NCBI GenBank assembly: GCA_029261555.1
Contig: JAJDBB010000005.1
Span: 32,552 to 96,551, forward strand
Direction: 5' to 3'
DNA from: Nitrospinaceae bacterium
GTDB lineage: Bacteria; Nitrospinota; Nitrospinia; Nitrospinales; JACRGP01
Length of the DNA: 64,000 nt
Below, one piece after another: positions 15,837-23,652 of the stretch; the stretch's first letter is position 1, and every line of letters starts with the position of its first letter. The position numbers and the translations under genes were made by a program. The notes under the pieces are model-generated. The model did not search any database, was not told the origin of the DNA, and worked only from the letters and a program-made list of their open reading frames with translations.

Positions 15837-17129
15837 TTACTCAAACGTGGAAACCCACAAACGGGCTTTCCGGGTCTTCGCCGGAATCGTGAAGACGTCC
15901 AGAGAACCGTCTCCATTTATATCACCAAACGAGACGTCCTTCAAAGTCGTAAAATACGGCAGGCGCTTTGAGGTTTCCTGGGAGAAACCCCAGGGACCAA
16001 GTCCGCTGAAAAAGTAGGTTCCCTTCTGAGTCAAAAATATAATATCCACGGTATCGTTGCCGTCGGCGTCCAACATGTATATCTTTTCGGTGGGCAGAGT
16101 GGGAAAGACTTTCAGCGATTTTTTTGTGAAACGTCCGCGCCCTACGTTCTCCAGAAGATAGCAATATTCCCGCGGGTGATCCCTACTCTTTTCATCCAGA
16201 TCAAGGGAAACGACCAACAAATCGTTGTCCTTATCCTTGTCAAAATCTGCCCAGTCTGCGTGAGAATGGCGGCCCTGTATATTGGGCAGCGCGCCTGGCA
16301 AGGCTTCGCTCAGCTTGCCCAGGCCGTTGTTTATCAAAAGAACGTTGCCGCCGCGTTCATAAACCAAAAATACGTCAATCACTGCGTCGCCGTCGTAATC
16401 GGCGAATACGGGCGCGACAATACCCGGCCTCAGAGGCGGAGTCAAAATGAGGCTGGCGTCCTCAAAGATTGCCTGCCCGTTGTTGATCATTATCTGAATC
16501 TGGCGTTTGCCCGTTTTCCCTTCTGAGTCCAGCAACTTTTCGCCGGTGAAAAATAAATCCACGTCGCCATCCTGATCGATATCAACCAGATCGACGCGCT
16601 CGACGCCGGGAATCAGGATCGGCAAAGGGGGGGCTTTTTCTTCAACGTAGAAATACCCTTTTTGATTGTTCAAAAAAATACGCGCCATCGGCTCGTCCTT
16701 AGAGCTGGAAACTGCAAGCAAATCGGCGATGCGATCCCCGTTAAAATCTCCGGCGGAAAAGAAACGCGTCTCTTTATTAATTTCCCGGTCCAGAACTTCA
16801 TTGGGTTTCGCCATAAACTTTCCCTGAGGGCCGTTAATTAAAACCAGCAGTTTTTGATCGCCGCCCTTCGCTTGCGCGAGGACCAGCAGGTCTTTTCTGC
16901 CGTCGCGATTCAGTTGCGCGACTTCGACCTGGCGGTGGACGCCCGGCATTATGGGAAGGGATTTTTTTGTGACGTCGACGTAGCGTTGAGACTCGGGATC
17001 GTCCCCAAGCAACGGAGTGTGGGAACAGGCGCAAAGGGCGCCAAAGACAAAGAGAAGGGCAAGGAAGGTTTTATTCAAAACATGATTTTGGATAAATAGA
17101 CTTTTGAAAATCGATTTCCAGCCCCTCAT
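15837..17129 (-). CDS. FG-GAP/VCBS-repeat lipoprotein
   Basis: A propeller protein with repeated calcium-type motifs: FNGDRIADLL, DIDQDGDVDLFF, DYDGDAVIDVF, DFDKDKDNDLL, DADGNDTVDII, DINGDGSLDVF. These form FG-GAP blades like those in integrin-type propellers. The N-terminus has a hydrophobic stretch ending in ALCAC, a plausible lipobox. The start is uncertain: the ATG at 17129 is used here, a TTG at 17078 would give a shorter signal peptide, and a TTG at 17174 a longer one. All overlap the 3' end of the upstream MBL gene, so the pair is cotranscribed. Probably surface or periplasmic; ligand unknown. Confidence 0.82.
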   Translation of the reverse strand: MRGWKSIFKSLFIQNHVLNKTFLALLFVFGALCACSHTPLLGDDPESQRYVDVTKKSLPIMPGVHRQVEVAQLNRDGRKDLLVLAQAKGGDQKLLVLINGPQGKFMAKPNEVLDREINKETRFFSAGDFNGDRIADLLAVSSSKDEPMARIFLNNQKGYFYVEEKAPPLPILIPGVERVDLVDIDQDGDVDLFFTGEKLLDSEGKTGKRQIQIMINNGQAIFEDASLILTPPLRPGIVAPVFADYDGDAVIDVFLVYERGGNVLLINNGLGKLSEALPGALPNIQGRHSHADWADFDKDKDNDLLVVSLDLDEKSRDHPREYCYLLENVGRGRFTKKSLKVFPTLPTEKIYMLDADGNDTVDIIFLTQKGTYFFSGLGPWGFSQETSKRLPYFTTLKDVSFGDINGDGSLDVFTIPAKTRKARLWVSTFE

Positions 17130-17934
17130 ATGCGGCGGTGCTTTTTGGAAACAGTTCTCGAGCTTCGGATTCAATTTTTTTCACCGTATCATCGCAATGC
17201 GCTGGATCGTGATGGAACAAAATCAGCTGCTTGACGTTTGCCGCCTTTGCCAGCTTCACGCCATGGTTCATGGTGCTGTGTCCCCAACCTATCCGGGGGA
17301 AATGCCCGTTCCGCCCGTGGTATTCGTCCTCAGTATACTGACAGTCATAAATAAGGACGTCGGCGTCGGTGCAAAATTTTTGCAACCGGGGGTCCACAAC
17401 GTCTTCCGTCATATGCTCTACGTCGGTGGCAAAAACCATGGACTTACCTTCCGAATCGAAACGGTATCCATACGAACCGTTGGGGTGGTACATGGCAATC
17501 AAACTGACCCGGCAATTATCCGTTTCAATAACGTCCCCGGGTTTCTGGTCGTGAAAGCGAAGCGTGGAAGGCAGGGTTTTCATTGGGACGGGGAACACCG
17601 GGGGACTCATTTGCCTGTGCAGTATTTCTTCGATAGTTATAGGAAGGGAGGTGCCGCCGTATATGTCCAGTTCATTGCCTTCCAAATACAAGGGACCAAA
17701 AAACGGCAGGCCCTGGATATGATCCCAGTGAACGTGGGAATACAAAATCTTCGCCCGAATCGGCAATTGGTTCATCAAGGACAGTCCCAGGTTCCGGATT
17801 CCCGTGCCTGTGTCCAGGATGAACAAATCCTCGCCGCAACGAACCTCGACGCAGGTCGTGTTGCCCCCGATACCGGAGGTCTCTTTGTTGCCCGAGGGAA
17901 TACTGCCGCGTACCCCCCAAAATTTAACGCGCAT
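17071..17934 (-). CDS. metallo-beta-lactamase-fold hydrolase
   Basis: 287 residues. It opens with VKFWGVRGSIP, typical of one MBL-fold group, and has the metal motif SHVHWDHIQG (HxHxDH, about residues 65-74). Further metal ligands lie in ATDVEH and ILFHHDP. The enzyme should bind two metal ions and hydrolyse an ester or phosphodiester; the substrate cannot be read from sequence. It resembles PhnP/RNase Z-like phosphodiesterases more than beta-lactamases. The 3' end overlaps the FG-GAP lipoprotein gene. Confidence 0.85.
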   Translation of the reverse strand: MRVKFWGVRGSIPSGNKETSGIGGNTTCVEVRCGEDLFILDTGTGIRNLGLSLMNQLPIRAKILYSHVHWDHIQGLPFFGPLYLEGNELDIYGGTSLPITIEEILHRQMSPPVFPVPMKTLPSTLRFHDQKPGDVIETDNCRVSLIAMYHPNGSYGYRFDSEGKSMVFATDVEHMTEDVVDPRLQKFCTDADVLIYDCQYTEDEYHGRNGHFPRIGWGHSTMNHGVKLAKAANVKQLILFHHDPAHCDDTVKKIESEARELFPKSTAAYEGLEIDFQKSIYPKSCFE

Positions 17935-17966
17935 GAATTAGCCTGAAAAGTTTTTCGGATGGAACC

Positions 17967-18024
17967 CTAGAATGCAAAATTATTTTGCCTTTAAAAAAGC
18001 AAAATAATTCGCCGCCTATTCTAG
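17967..18024. repeat. nested AT-rich inverted repeat
   Basis: An inner perfect 11-bp inverted repeat (17978-17988 with 17999-18009, AATTATTTTGC type) is enclosed by outer 7-bp arms CTAGAAT/ATTCTAG (17967-17973 and 18018-18024). It lies in the 180-bp gap between the LipM-like and MBL genes, both on the minus strand. It could end the LipM-like transcript or be a regulator site for the MBL operon. Nearby, 18102-18117 holds a smaller hairpin with arms GAGGT/ACCTC. Confidence 0.5.
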
Positions 18025-18117
18025 ATAAAAAAATAATTAAAATCAAAAATTAACCGACTCGGCCGGTTTGGATTTCTCTTTTTGAAGCGCTTTTTATTAT
18101 GTAGAGGTTAATTTACC

Positions 18118-18888
18118 TCAAGTATTTCTTTCCAAACCCACCATAGCCCTTTTTGAGGTAGGCTTAAAAAAATTTTCAAAACCCTCTTTAAACCCTAGCG
18201 CCGCTTCCTGAAAATCGACTTTTTCGCCCAAGGCTTCAGACAGGGAAACGGTGGAATTGTTCAATCGCTCCAAGGCTTGCCGACTCGACAGACCATTGCC
18301 CTCCACAAACAACGAATTCATAAACTCCCGGTTCAATTCCAGCGGAATGGAACCGTGTTGCAAAAAAGCTCGACGGGTTCTTTTTTGCGCGCTCCCGATC
18401 ATTTTTTTTCCATTCCAGACGATTTCAAAATATCCCGCGTTGGCAAAACAAATAGGGGATCGATTAGCGGCGCCCAACTTATCATGTTTTGGACGATTTT
18501 TTGCCATTGACGCCCCGTCGACGCCTAATTCCTTCAAGCCGGCCAGAAGAGCAAGGGCCACTCGCTCATAAGCTCCGCGAAGCTGAGAAGGAAATTGCGG
18601 ATGAGGAATCGGCGCGACCACGCAATAGGTCAACTCCCTGTCGTGCAAAACCGCCTGCCCGCCCGTTGGCCTTTGCACAATGGGAACTTTAAATTTTTGA
18701 CACAACTCCCGGTCAACGTCCGGGAGTTCGTTTTGCGAATACCCCACGCTCAACGTCGGCCGCGACCAACCGTACAATCGCAATACGGGACTCGTTGGAG
18801 CGCTTTCCATAGCCTTGAGAAGAGCGCGGTCCGCAGCCATGTTCGCTTCGCCTTCGCACAAACCGTCTTGAATAAATTCCCAGCTCAT
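18118..18888 (-). CDS. LplA/LipM-family lipoyl or octanoyl transferase
   Basis: About 256 residues with the biotin/lipoate ligase fold. The substrate loop QRPTGGQAVLHDRELTY is followed by SPICFANAGYFEIVWNGKKMIGSAQ, which holds the lysine that contacts the acyl-adenylate and a cysteine at the position LipM octanoyltransferases use as nucleophile. LQHGSIPL follows. There is no C-terminal accessory domain as in full LplA. I favour a LipM-like octanoyl-ACP:protein transferase, but a lipoate ligase is possible. The ATG at 18888 is preferred over a TTG two codons upstream. Confidence 0.82.
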   Translation of the reverse strand: MSWEFIQDGLCEGEANMAADRALLKAMESAPTSPVLRLYGWSRPTLSVGYSQNELPDVDRELCQKFKVPIVQRPTGGQAVLHDRELTYCVVAPIPHPQFPSQLRGAYERVALALLAGLKELGVDGASMAKNRPKHDKLGAANRSPICFANAGYFEIVWNGKKMIGSAQKRTRRAFLQHGSIPLELNREFMNSLFVEGNGLSSRQALERLNNSTVSLSEALGEKVDFQEAALGFKEGFENFFKPTSKRAMVGLERNT

Positions 18889-18945
18889 TTTCAATTTTGA
18901 TAAGATATTAAAATTAAGTTTTTAACAATTCATTCCACGCAAACA

Positions 18946-19983
18946 ATGAACGCTAACAGACTTTTTTTTATCCTCGCCTTTTTAACTTTTTCCCTTCATG
19001 CGCCGCAGGCTTGGGGATTCCAGGGGTTTTTGCATCCCAAGAACCCGACCCTAAAATGCCAGACCGCCTGCCATCAACCCGAGAACATACATCAAGCCAG
19101 AAAAGACAAAACCAAAAACTCAAAATGCGCCGAATGCCACGTCGGCCGCATCGCGACGGAACCGAAGAAAACGCCACTATTCTCGCCGCTTTCAAACCGG
19201 CTGAAAAAAGTTTTTAATCCGGGGCTAAATATCGTTCCCAAATTAATCGCCAAACCGGCTTTAGACTCCGTCGAAAAAAATGCCGTTCATTCCGACGCGC
19301 CTCCAAGAATGGCTTTTGTTCCCGCCGGGGAATTCATTATGGGATCCAACGAGCGCTGGGCGGACGAGTCGCCGGAATACATCGAAACCGCCGACGCATT
19401 TTATATCGACCTGTACGAAGTCACAAACAAAGATTACGCCGCGTTTTTGAAAAGCGTTTCCGATAGAGACCCTCCGTATCACTGGCCGGACGGCGCGGTT
19501 CCCAAAAGCAAGGAAAACCATCCCGTCATTTACGTCAATTGGTTCGACGCTCGGGATTACTGCGCCTGGGCGGGCAAGCGCCTGCCCACCGAAGAGGAAT
19601 GGGAAAAAGCCGCGCGCGGACCGGAAGGATGGATTTATCCCTGGGGAAACATATGGGATCTCGACAAATCCAACAATCCCTATAAACCGGACGTCGCCGG
19701 CCCGGTTCCCGTGGGGAGTTACCCGCAAGGCAGAAGCCCTTACGGTTTGCACGACATGTCCGGAAACGTCTGGGAATGGGTGGACAGCCATTACCTGCCG
19801 CACCCCGGCAACGAGGTCCCAAGTAACGAATACGGGAAAGACAAGCGCGTGTTGAAAGGCGGTTCGTGGTTCGACTGCCTGTCCTACGGGTGCGGACTCA
19901 GTTCGCCGACCTTCAATCGCAGTTTCTTCACCCCGGAAGTGCGCAACAACAGTTTTGGATTCCGTTGCGCCAAATCGCCCTGA
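18946..19983 (+). CDS. exported FGE-sulfatase-family protein with haem-type CxxCH motif
   Basis: 345 residues. A signal peptide (about 1-24) is followed by CQTACH (38-43) and CAECH (61-65); the latter is a canonical c-type haem site, the former has one extra spacer residue. A linker leads to a formylglycine-generating-enzyme/SUMF1 fold (about 117-345) with MAFVPAGEFIMGS, EVTNKDYAAF, RLPTEEEWEKAARG and LHDMSGNVWEWV. Near the end, GGSW is followed by C311 and C316 in CX4C spacing, as in the copper-binding pair of true FGE; most relatives lack it. The protein may be periplasmic and redox-linked. The substrate is unknown and no sulfatase is nearby. Confidence 0.85.
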   Translation: MNANRLFFILAFLTFSLHAPQAWGFQGFLHPKNPTLKCQTACHQPENIHQARKDKTKNSKCAECHVGRIATEPKKTPLFSPLSNRLKKVFNPGLNIVPKLIAKPALDSVEKNAVHSDAPPRMAFVPAGEFIMGSNERWADESPEYIETADAFYIDLYEVTNKDYAAFLKSVSDRDPPYHWPDGAVPKSKENHPVIYVNWFDARDYCAWAGKRLPTEEEWEKAARGPEGWIYPWGNIWDLDKSNNPYKPDVAGPVPVGSYPQGRSPYGLHDMSGNVWEWVDSHYLPHPGNEVPSNEYGKDKRVLKGGSWFDCLSYGCGLSSPTFNRSFFTPEVRNNSFGFRCAKSP

Positions 19984-20017
19984 CCGGCGCAAAGGGTTGA
20001 GCGCCGAGGTAACGGAA

Positions 20018-20209
20018 ATGGCCGAATCATCAAAAGATAAAAACCTGCCCGCGCTCAGCCGGACCCGAAAAATCCTGATCGTTATTTTTATGATTGGGTT
20101 TTGGTTGATCTTTTACTGGCACAAGGGAAGCCAACCCCCGAGCGCGCCGGATATTCCGGACCCTTCCCAAAGCGCCACCCCCTCGGAGAAGCAGGACCGG
20201 AAGAAGTAA
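20018..20209 (+). CDS. small single-pass membrane protein (63 aa)
   Basis: Starts at the ATG at 20018, with GAGGT about 8 bp upstream. A charged N-terminus precedes one hydrophobic helix (about 18-35, ILIVIFMIGFWLIFYW) and a proline- and serine-rich tail. It begins 34 bp after the FGE-like gene and is probably cotranscribed with it. No function can be assigned. Confidence 0.6.
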   Translation: MAESSKDKNLPALSRTRKILIVIFMIGFWLIFYWHKGSQPPSAPDIPDPSQSATPSEKQDRKK

Positions 20210-20215
20210 TTCCTA

Positions 20216-20992
20216 TCAATCCGGGTTCCTGTACCGCTCACGGTTAATATCCGGATGGCCCACCAGCAAATCCATGGGATCTTTTTTTCCGTGAAGCTTT
20301 ATCAATTTGTCAGGCCTCTCGGCCAGCAAAAGGCGGGTTTCGGAAATACTTTTGGTAAAGCGCATGGCAGGGTCCGGCGCTGGCAACACTTCTTTTTCGC
20401 CGGAGGTTTTGGGCGTTTCAAAATACCCGCCGGGCCGAGAGTGAAAGACCAAAGCCTTATCACGTGTCGCCATTCCGTCGCCGATGAATAAAGTCTCCGG
20501 CCTGGACTCTTCGGGTTGGGCAACCGACGGTCCTTCAAACTGGCGCTTGGACGACAAAAATAATCGGTCGCTGGATCGATTTTCAAATCCACCGACGTCC
20601 AACCCCCTCCCGCCCAACACCAGGTTTTTTTCCGCAACGGCTAGGCTGTCAATTTCATCTTCACCCAGCCGCTCCAACTTATCATGAGTCTCTAAAACTC
20701 TTTTCAGGGGAACTTCATAACGCTTGAGGGCCAGGTACTTCCGATCGGTGGGGAATGGTTCCGCAGTCGTTGGAATTACCCGGGACTCTTTGGGCAGGGA
20801 AGTTTCAGTCGCGGACGGATCTTTTTCGGCGGTTTCCAGTTTTACCGGTTTGGATTGAACGACCGGTTTGCTCAAATCAAAGTCGACTTTTGAATCCACC
20901 ACAATGCCGGGGGCGTCCGTTGCAAATTTATCGCCGCTCCCGCATCCGAAGAGGATCAAAATAAAAACCGCCAGGCATGCGTAAGTTTTCAT
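20216..20992 (-). CDS. putative lipoprotein, unknown function
   Basis: About 258 residues. From the ATG at 20992 it has a short basic N-terminus, a hydrophobic core and the lipobox LFGC (Cys about 17). The mature part is polar, with low-complexity stretches rich in Pro, Lys and Glu and no recognisable domain. An upstream in-frame start (21085) would place the lipobox too far in, so I chose 20992. It is convergent with the small membrane gene, six bases away. Confidence 0.65.
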   Translation of the reverse strand: MKTYACLAVFILILFGCGSGDKFATDAPGIVVDSKVDFDLSKPVVQSKPVKLETAEKDPSATETSLPKESRVIPTTAEPFPTDRKYLALKRYEVPLKRVLETHDKLERLGEDEIDSLAVAEKNLVLGGRGLDVGGFENRSSDRLFLSSKRQFEGPSVAQPEESRPETLFIGDGMATRDKALVFHSRPGGYFETPKTSGEKEVLPAPDPAMRFTKSISETRLLLAERPDKLIKLHGKKDPMDLLVGHPDINRERYRNPD

Positions 20993-21051
20993 TCGTGTGT
21001 ATATCATTTCCCGATCGCTTCTCCTTGGCGCCGTATTCACTAACCAGAGAA

Positions 21052-21077
21052 TAATAAGATCCCCACCCGTCTTATTA
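21052..21077. repeat. 8-bp inverted repeat over a -10-like box
   Basis: TAATAAGA (21052-21059) and TCTTATTA (21070-21077) flank a C-rich 10-bp loop. On the minus strand a TATAAT at 21074-21079 overlaps the right arm and could serve the lipoprotein gene starting at 20992. No matching -35 is visible. The remainder of 20993-21280 holds nothing else I can support. Confidence 0.35.
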
Positions 21078-21280
21078 TAAATCATCGGACCAAAAACGTA
21101 TTTCTTGATCGACTGAACAGATTATCGCCGGGGAAAAAGCCCAACTTTGCCTTGAGGGGAAATTTTTACCCGTTCCCTCGCCGCACTTACAACAAAAATA
21201 TGTTTAAATTCAATAGCTTACAAAAGGAACGGCTTTTGCTATTACTCACGTATTGGAAACCTTTCAGGAGAACTTTAGTC

Positions 21281-21514
21281 ATGAGCGCCATGCCTCAAAT
21301 GCTGAATCTGCTTGACCCGGCGGCGGTCGAAGTATTGAAACGTAAAGTATTGGCCGGGGAAATTTCGCCCGGCTCCTTCAAGAGAGTTTTGAAGCGTCAA
21401 ATGCTCGTTCAATTTGACCGGTTATATTCCCAACGCTACAAAACCCTGGCCCGGCTCGCCGGAAATTATATACGGGAAAGGTTTTTCCAGCGTAGCCCGG
21501 ACAACGCCTCGTAG
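21281..21514 (+). CDS. small helical protein (77 aa), unknown
   Basis: I chose the ATG at 21281 because AGGAGA lies 9 bp upstream; the open frame extends further 5' but without such a site. The product is basic, helical and soluble (MLNLLDPAAVEVLKRKVLAG, then Arg/Lys-rich helices). No family recognised. Its stop codon abuts a copy of the dispersed intergenic repeat. Confidence 0.5.
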   Translation: MSAMPQMLNLLDPAAVEVLKRKVLAGEISPGSFKRVLKRQMLVQFDRLYSQRYKTLARLAGNYIRERFFQRSPDNAS

Positions 21515-21619
21515 CCAGGCAAGCGCCTGGATGCAATAGTTTGGATTTTCAAACCCAATGTAGATTGTAGCGTTATCCAAAGTAAGTAGAGCTATCTTGC
21601 CCCTCCGGCTAGAAGCCGG
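21515..21619 (+). repeat. dispersed intergenic repeat, copy C (divergent)
   Basis: The first hairpin is CCAGGC-AAGC-GCCTGG (21515-21530). A central region follows with GGATTTTCAAACCCAATG and TTGTAGCGTT, and the element ends in hairpin CCGGCT-AGA-AGCCGG (21605-21619). Order and spacing match copies at 22999-23097 and 58390-58486. The last hairpin keeps its pairing with different bases than copy A. It lies between a small gene and recA. The stretch 21620-21707 shows nothing further. Confidence 0.65.
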
Positions 21620-21707
21620 GCTATCGACTATCCCCCTCTATGGTCCGGTCTGGCGATTTCTCGCCTTCCTGAATTCAACCCCAAAATTATTCAATAACCG
21701 TTTGCGT

Positions 21708-21736
21708 TTGACATCGATTTTTCCTCTTTGTAAACT
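21708..21736 (+). promoter_or_regulatory. sigma70-type promoter for recA
   Basis: TTGACA at 21708-21713 and TAAACT at 21731-21736 are separated by exactly 17 bp. The start point would be near 21743 and leave a leader of about 125 nt before recA. I see no LexA box of the Escherichia (CTGTN8ACAG) or Bacillus (GAACN4GTTC) type around it. Confidence 0.65.
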
Positions 21737-21826
21737 GTGCCCGAGTAGCGCTGTTTTATCGCCGTCGATATTCCGCCCTTTACCACCGACATACACTGCT
21801 TTGCAAACATACCCATTAATCCAGCC

Positions 21827-21846
21827 TGATTGGGTTCAACCAATCA
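21827..21846 (+). promoter_or_regulatory. hairpin in the recA leader
   Basis: TGATTGG and CCAATCA form perfect 7-bp arms around GTTCAA, ending about 9 bp before the recA ribosome site (GAGGAG). It may act in RNA to tune translation or be a DNA operator; sequence alone cannot separate these. Confidence 0.45.
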
Positions 21847-21867
21847 TCCCTAATACGAGGAGTCAAA

Positions 21868-22953
21868 ATGTCCCTTGATCCCAATAAAGAGAAAGCCCTG
21901 GACCTCGCCTTTTCACAAATTGAAAAACAATTTGGTAAAGGGTCCATCATGAAACTCGGCCAAACGGACCCCCTAAAAGGAATCGGAGTCATTTCCACGG
22001 GTTCTATTTCGCTGGACAGGGCGTTGGGCGTCGGAGGGGTGCCCAGAGGACGAATCGTTGAAATTTACGGCCCAGAGGCTTCGGGCAAAACCAGCCTCAC
22101 CCTGCACATCATCGCGGAAGCGCAAAAAGCTGGCGGGGTGGCGGCCTTCATCGACGCGGAGCACGCTCTCGACCCGCAATACGCGGAAAAGCTGGGAGTC
22201 AATCTGGACGACCTTCTGCTTTCGCAACCCGATACCGGCGAGCAATCCCTGGAGATAGCCGAGGTCCTTATCCGAAGCGGCGCCGTGGACGTCATCGTTA
22301 TCGACTCAGTCGCCGCCTTGGTTCCAAAGGCAGAGTTGGACGGCGACATGGGCGATTCACACATGGGACTCCAGGCGCGGCTCATGTCCCAGGCCATGCG
22401 CAAACTCACCGGGGTCATCCAAAAATCCAACACCTGCCTCATCTTTATCAACCAAATCCGCATGAAAATCGGGGTGATGTTTGGCAATCCAGAAACAACC
22501 ACCGGAGGCAACGCGCTAAAATTTTACTGCTCGGTACGGATGGATATCCGACGTATATCCGCCATCAAGGACGCCGACAAGATCATCGGCGGACGAACGC
22601 GCGTCAAGGTGGTCAAAAACAAAGTGGCCTCTCCATTCAAAGATTGCGAATTCGATATCATTTACGGAGAAGGCATCTCGAAGACGGGAGACTTATTGGA
22701 CCTCGGCGTGGAGCAGGAAGTGATCGCCAAAAGTGGAACCTGGTTTTCGTATAACGAAAATCGAATGGGACAGGGAAGGGAAAATTCCAAAAATTTCCTG
22801 AAAGAAAACCCGGATATCTATGCGGAGATCGAAGCCAAAATAAAAGCAAACCTGGGCTGGGGTCCCGCGCCGGAGGGTGGAGCCGTCGACGATTCCGGGA
22901 AAGAATCTCCGGACGAAGAGAATCAGGGAACCCGTAAGAAACGTAAATCCTGA
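21868..22953 (+). CDS. recA: recombinase RecA
   Basis: 361 residues. This is the ATP-dependent DNA strand-exchange protein and coprotease of the SOS response. The Walker A GPEASGKT starts at residue 68, the Walker B-like [10 protein letters not shown] follows, then loop L1 ([22 protein letters not shown], quoted to the family pattern only), loop L2 ([16 protein letters not shown]) and the QIRMKIG segment. The C-terminus is acidic and then basic, as usual. A clear GAGGAG site precedes the ATG. recX lies 205 bp downstream, beyond a copy of the dispersed repeat. Confidence 0.98.
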   Translation: MSLDPNKEKALDLAFSQIEKQFGKGSIMKLGQTDPLKGIGVISTGSISLDRALGVGGVPRGRIVEIYGPEASGKTSLTLHIIAEAQKAGGVAAFIDAEHALDPQYAEKLGVNLDDLLLSQPDTGEQSLEIAEVLIRSGAVDVIVIDSVAALVPKAELDGDMGDSHMGLQARLMSQAMRKLTGVIQKSNTCLIFINQIRMKIGVMFGNPETTTGGNALKFYCSVRMDIRRISAIKDADKIIGGRTRVKVVKNKVASPFKDCEFDIIYGEGISKTGDLLDLGVEQEVIAKSGTWFSYNENRMGQGRENSKNFLKENPDIYAEIEAKIKANLGWGPAPEGGAVDDSGKESPDEENQGTRKKRKS

Positions 22954-22998
22954 CTGACGAGCGCCTCTAAAATTCACCATAGCCGCGAGCGCCCTTAT

Positions 22999-23097
22999 GC
23001 CGGACAAGCGCCCGGTGGCAGGGTTTGATTTGCAAATCCAATGCAGCTTGTAGCGTTCACCGTATAAGCGGCGCTATTGGGTCCAGCGGCACGCTGG
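22999..23097 (+). repeat. dispersed intergenic repeat, copy A
   Basis: Order: hairpin CCGGAC-AAGC-GCCCGG (about 23000-23015), a perfect 12-bp palindrome GATTTGCAAATC (23027-23038), then TTGTAGCGTTCACCG, GCTATTGG and the perfect hairpin CCAGCG-GCA-CGCTGG (23083-23097). It shares a 19-bp identity around the palindrome with copy B near 58415 and matches through the final hairpin. It lies between recA and recX. Confidence 0.75.
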
Positions 23098-23158
23098 CCG
23101 ACGAGGCGCCAAAAGAGAAAATATTCAATTATTAGAGATCCCCTTATACAAAAATCTC

Positions 23159-23623
23159 ATGGAGGCAGAATTCAAACGAGCCAAATCCGCCGCCCTGAAA
23201 TATCTTGCGCGCAGGCCTCGCAGTCGCTGGGAGGTTCGAACTTATCTCCATAAAAAGGAGCATTCTCCGTCCGCCACAGACGCCACCTTGAACTACCTTG
23301 CCGACCTGGGCTACATCAACGACCGGCGCTTTGCCGAGGACTGGGGACGGTCGCGCATCGAAAACCGGCGGTTCGGAAAACTTCGTATCCGGCAGGAACT
23401 TTTTCAGAAAGGAGTGGACGAAGGATTGATCGCCTCCGCGTTGGAAAAACTTTTTTCCGAAGCGGACGAAATTCAATTGGCCCGGACCTGCGCTGAAAAA
23501 CGCCTGCCCTCGCTGGCAGGCCTGGACTCGTTAAAACAAAAGCGCCGACTGACCCAGCACCTTCAACGCAAAGGATTCTCCTACGATATCATCCGCAATA
23601 TCGTTGAAACCAAGCTTTCATAA
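23159..23623 (+). CDS. recX: regulatory protein RecX
   Basis: 154 residues built of three-helix repeats. Typical motifs are ALKYLARRPRSRWEVRTYL, LADLGYINDRRFAEDW and GKLRIRQELFQKGVD, then RRLTQHLQRKGFSYDII. RecX binds RecA filaments and limits strand exchange. The recA-recX order is the usual one. No strong ribosome site is visible; part of the upstream gap is the dispersed repeat, so coupling to recA may be weak. Confidence 0.92.
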   Translation: MEAEFKRAKSAALKYLARRPRSRWEVRTYLHKKEHSPSATDATLNYLADLGYINDRRFAEDWGRSRIENRRFGKLRIRQELFQKGVDEGLIASALEKLFSEADEIQLARTCAEKRLPSLAGLDSLKQKRRLTQHLQRKGFSYDIIRNIVETKLS

Positions 23624-23652
23624 AACCGTAAGATAACCTGCCGCCAACGACC

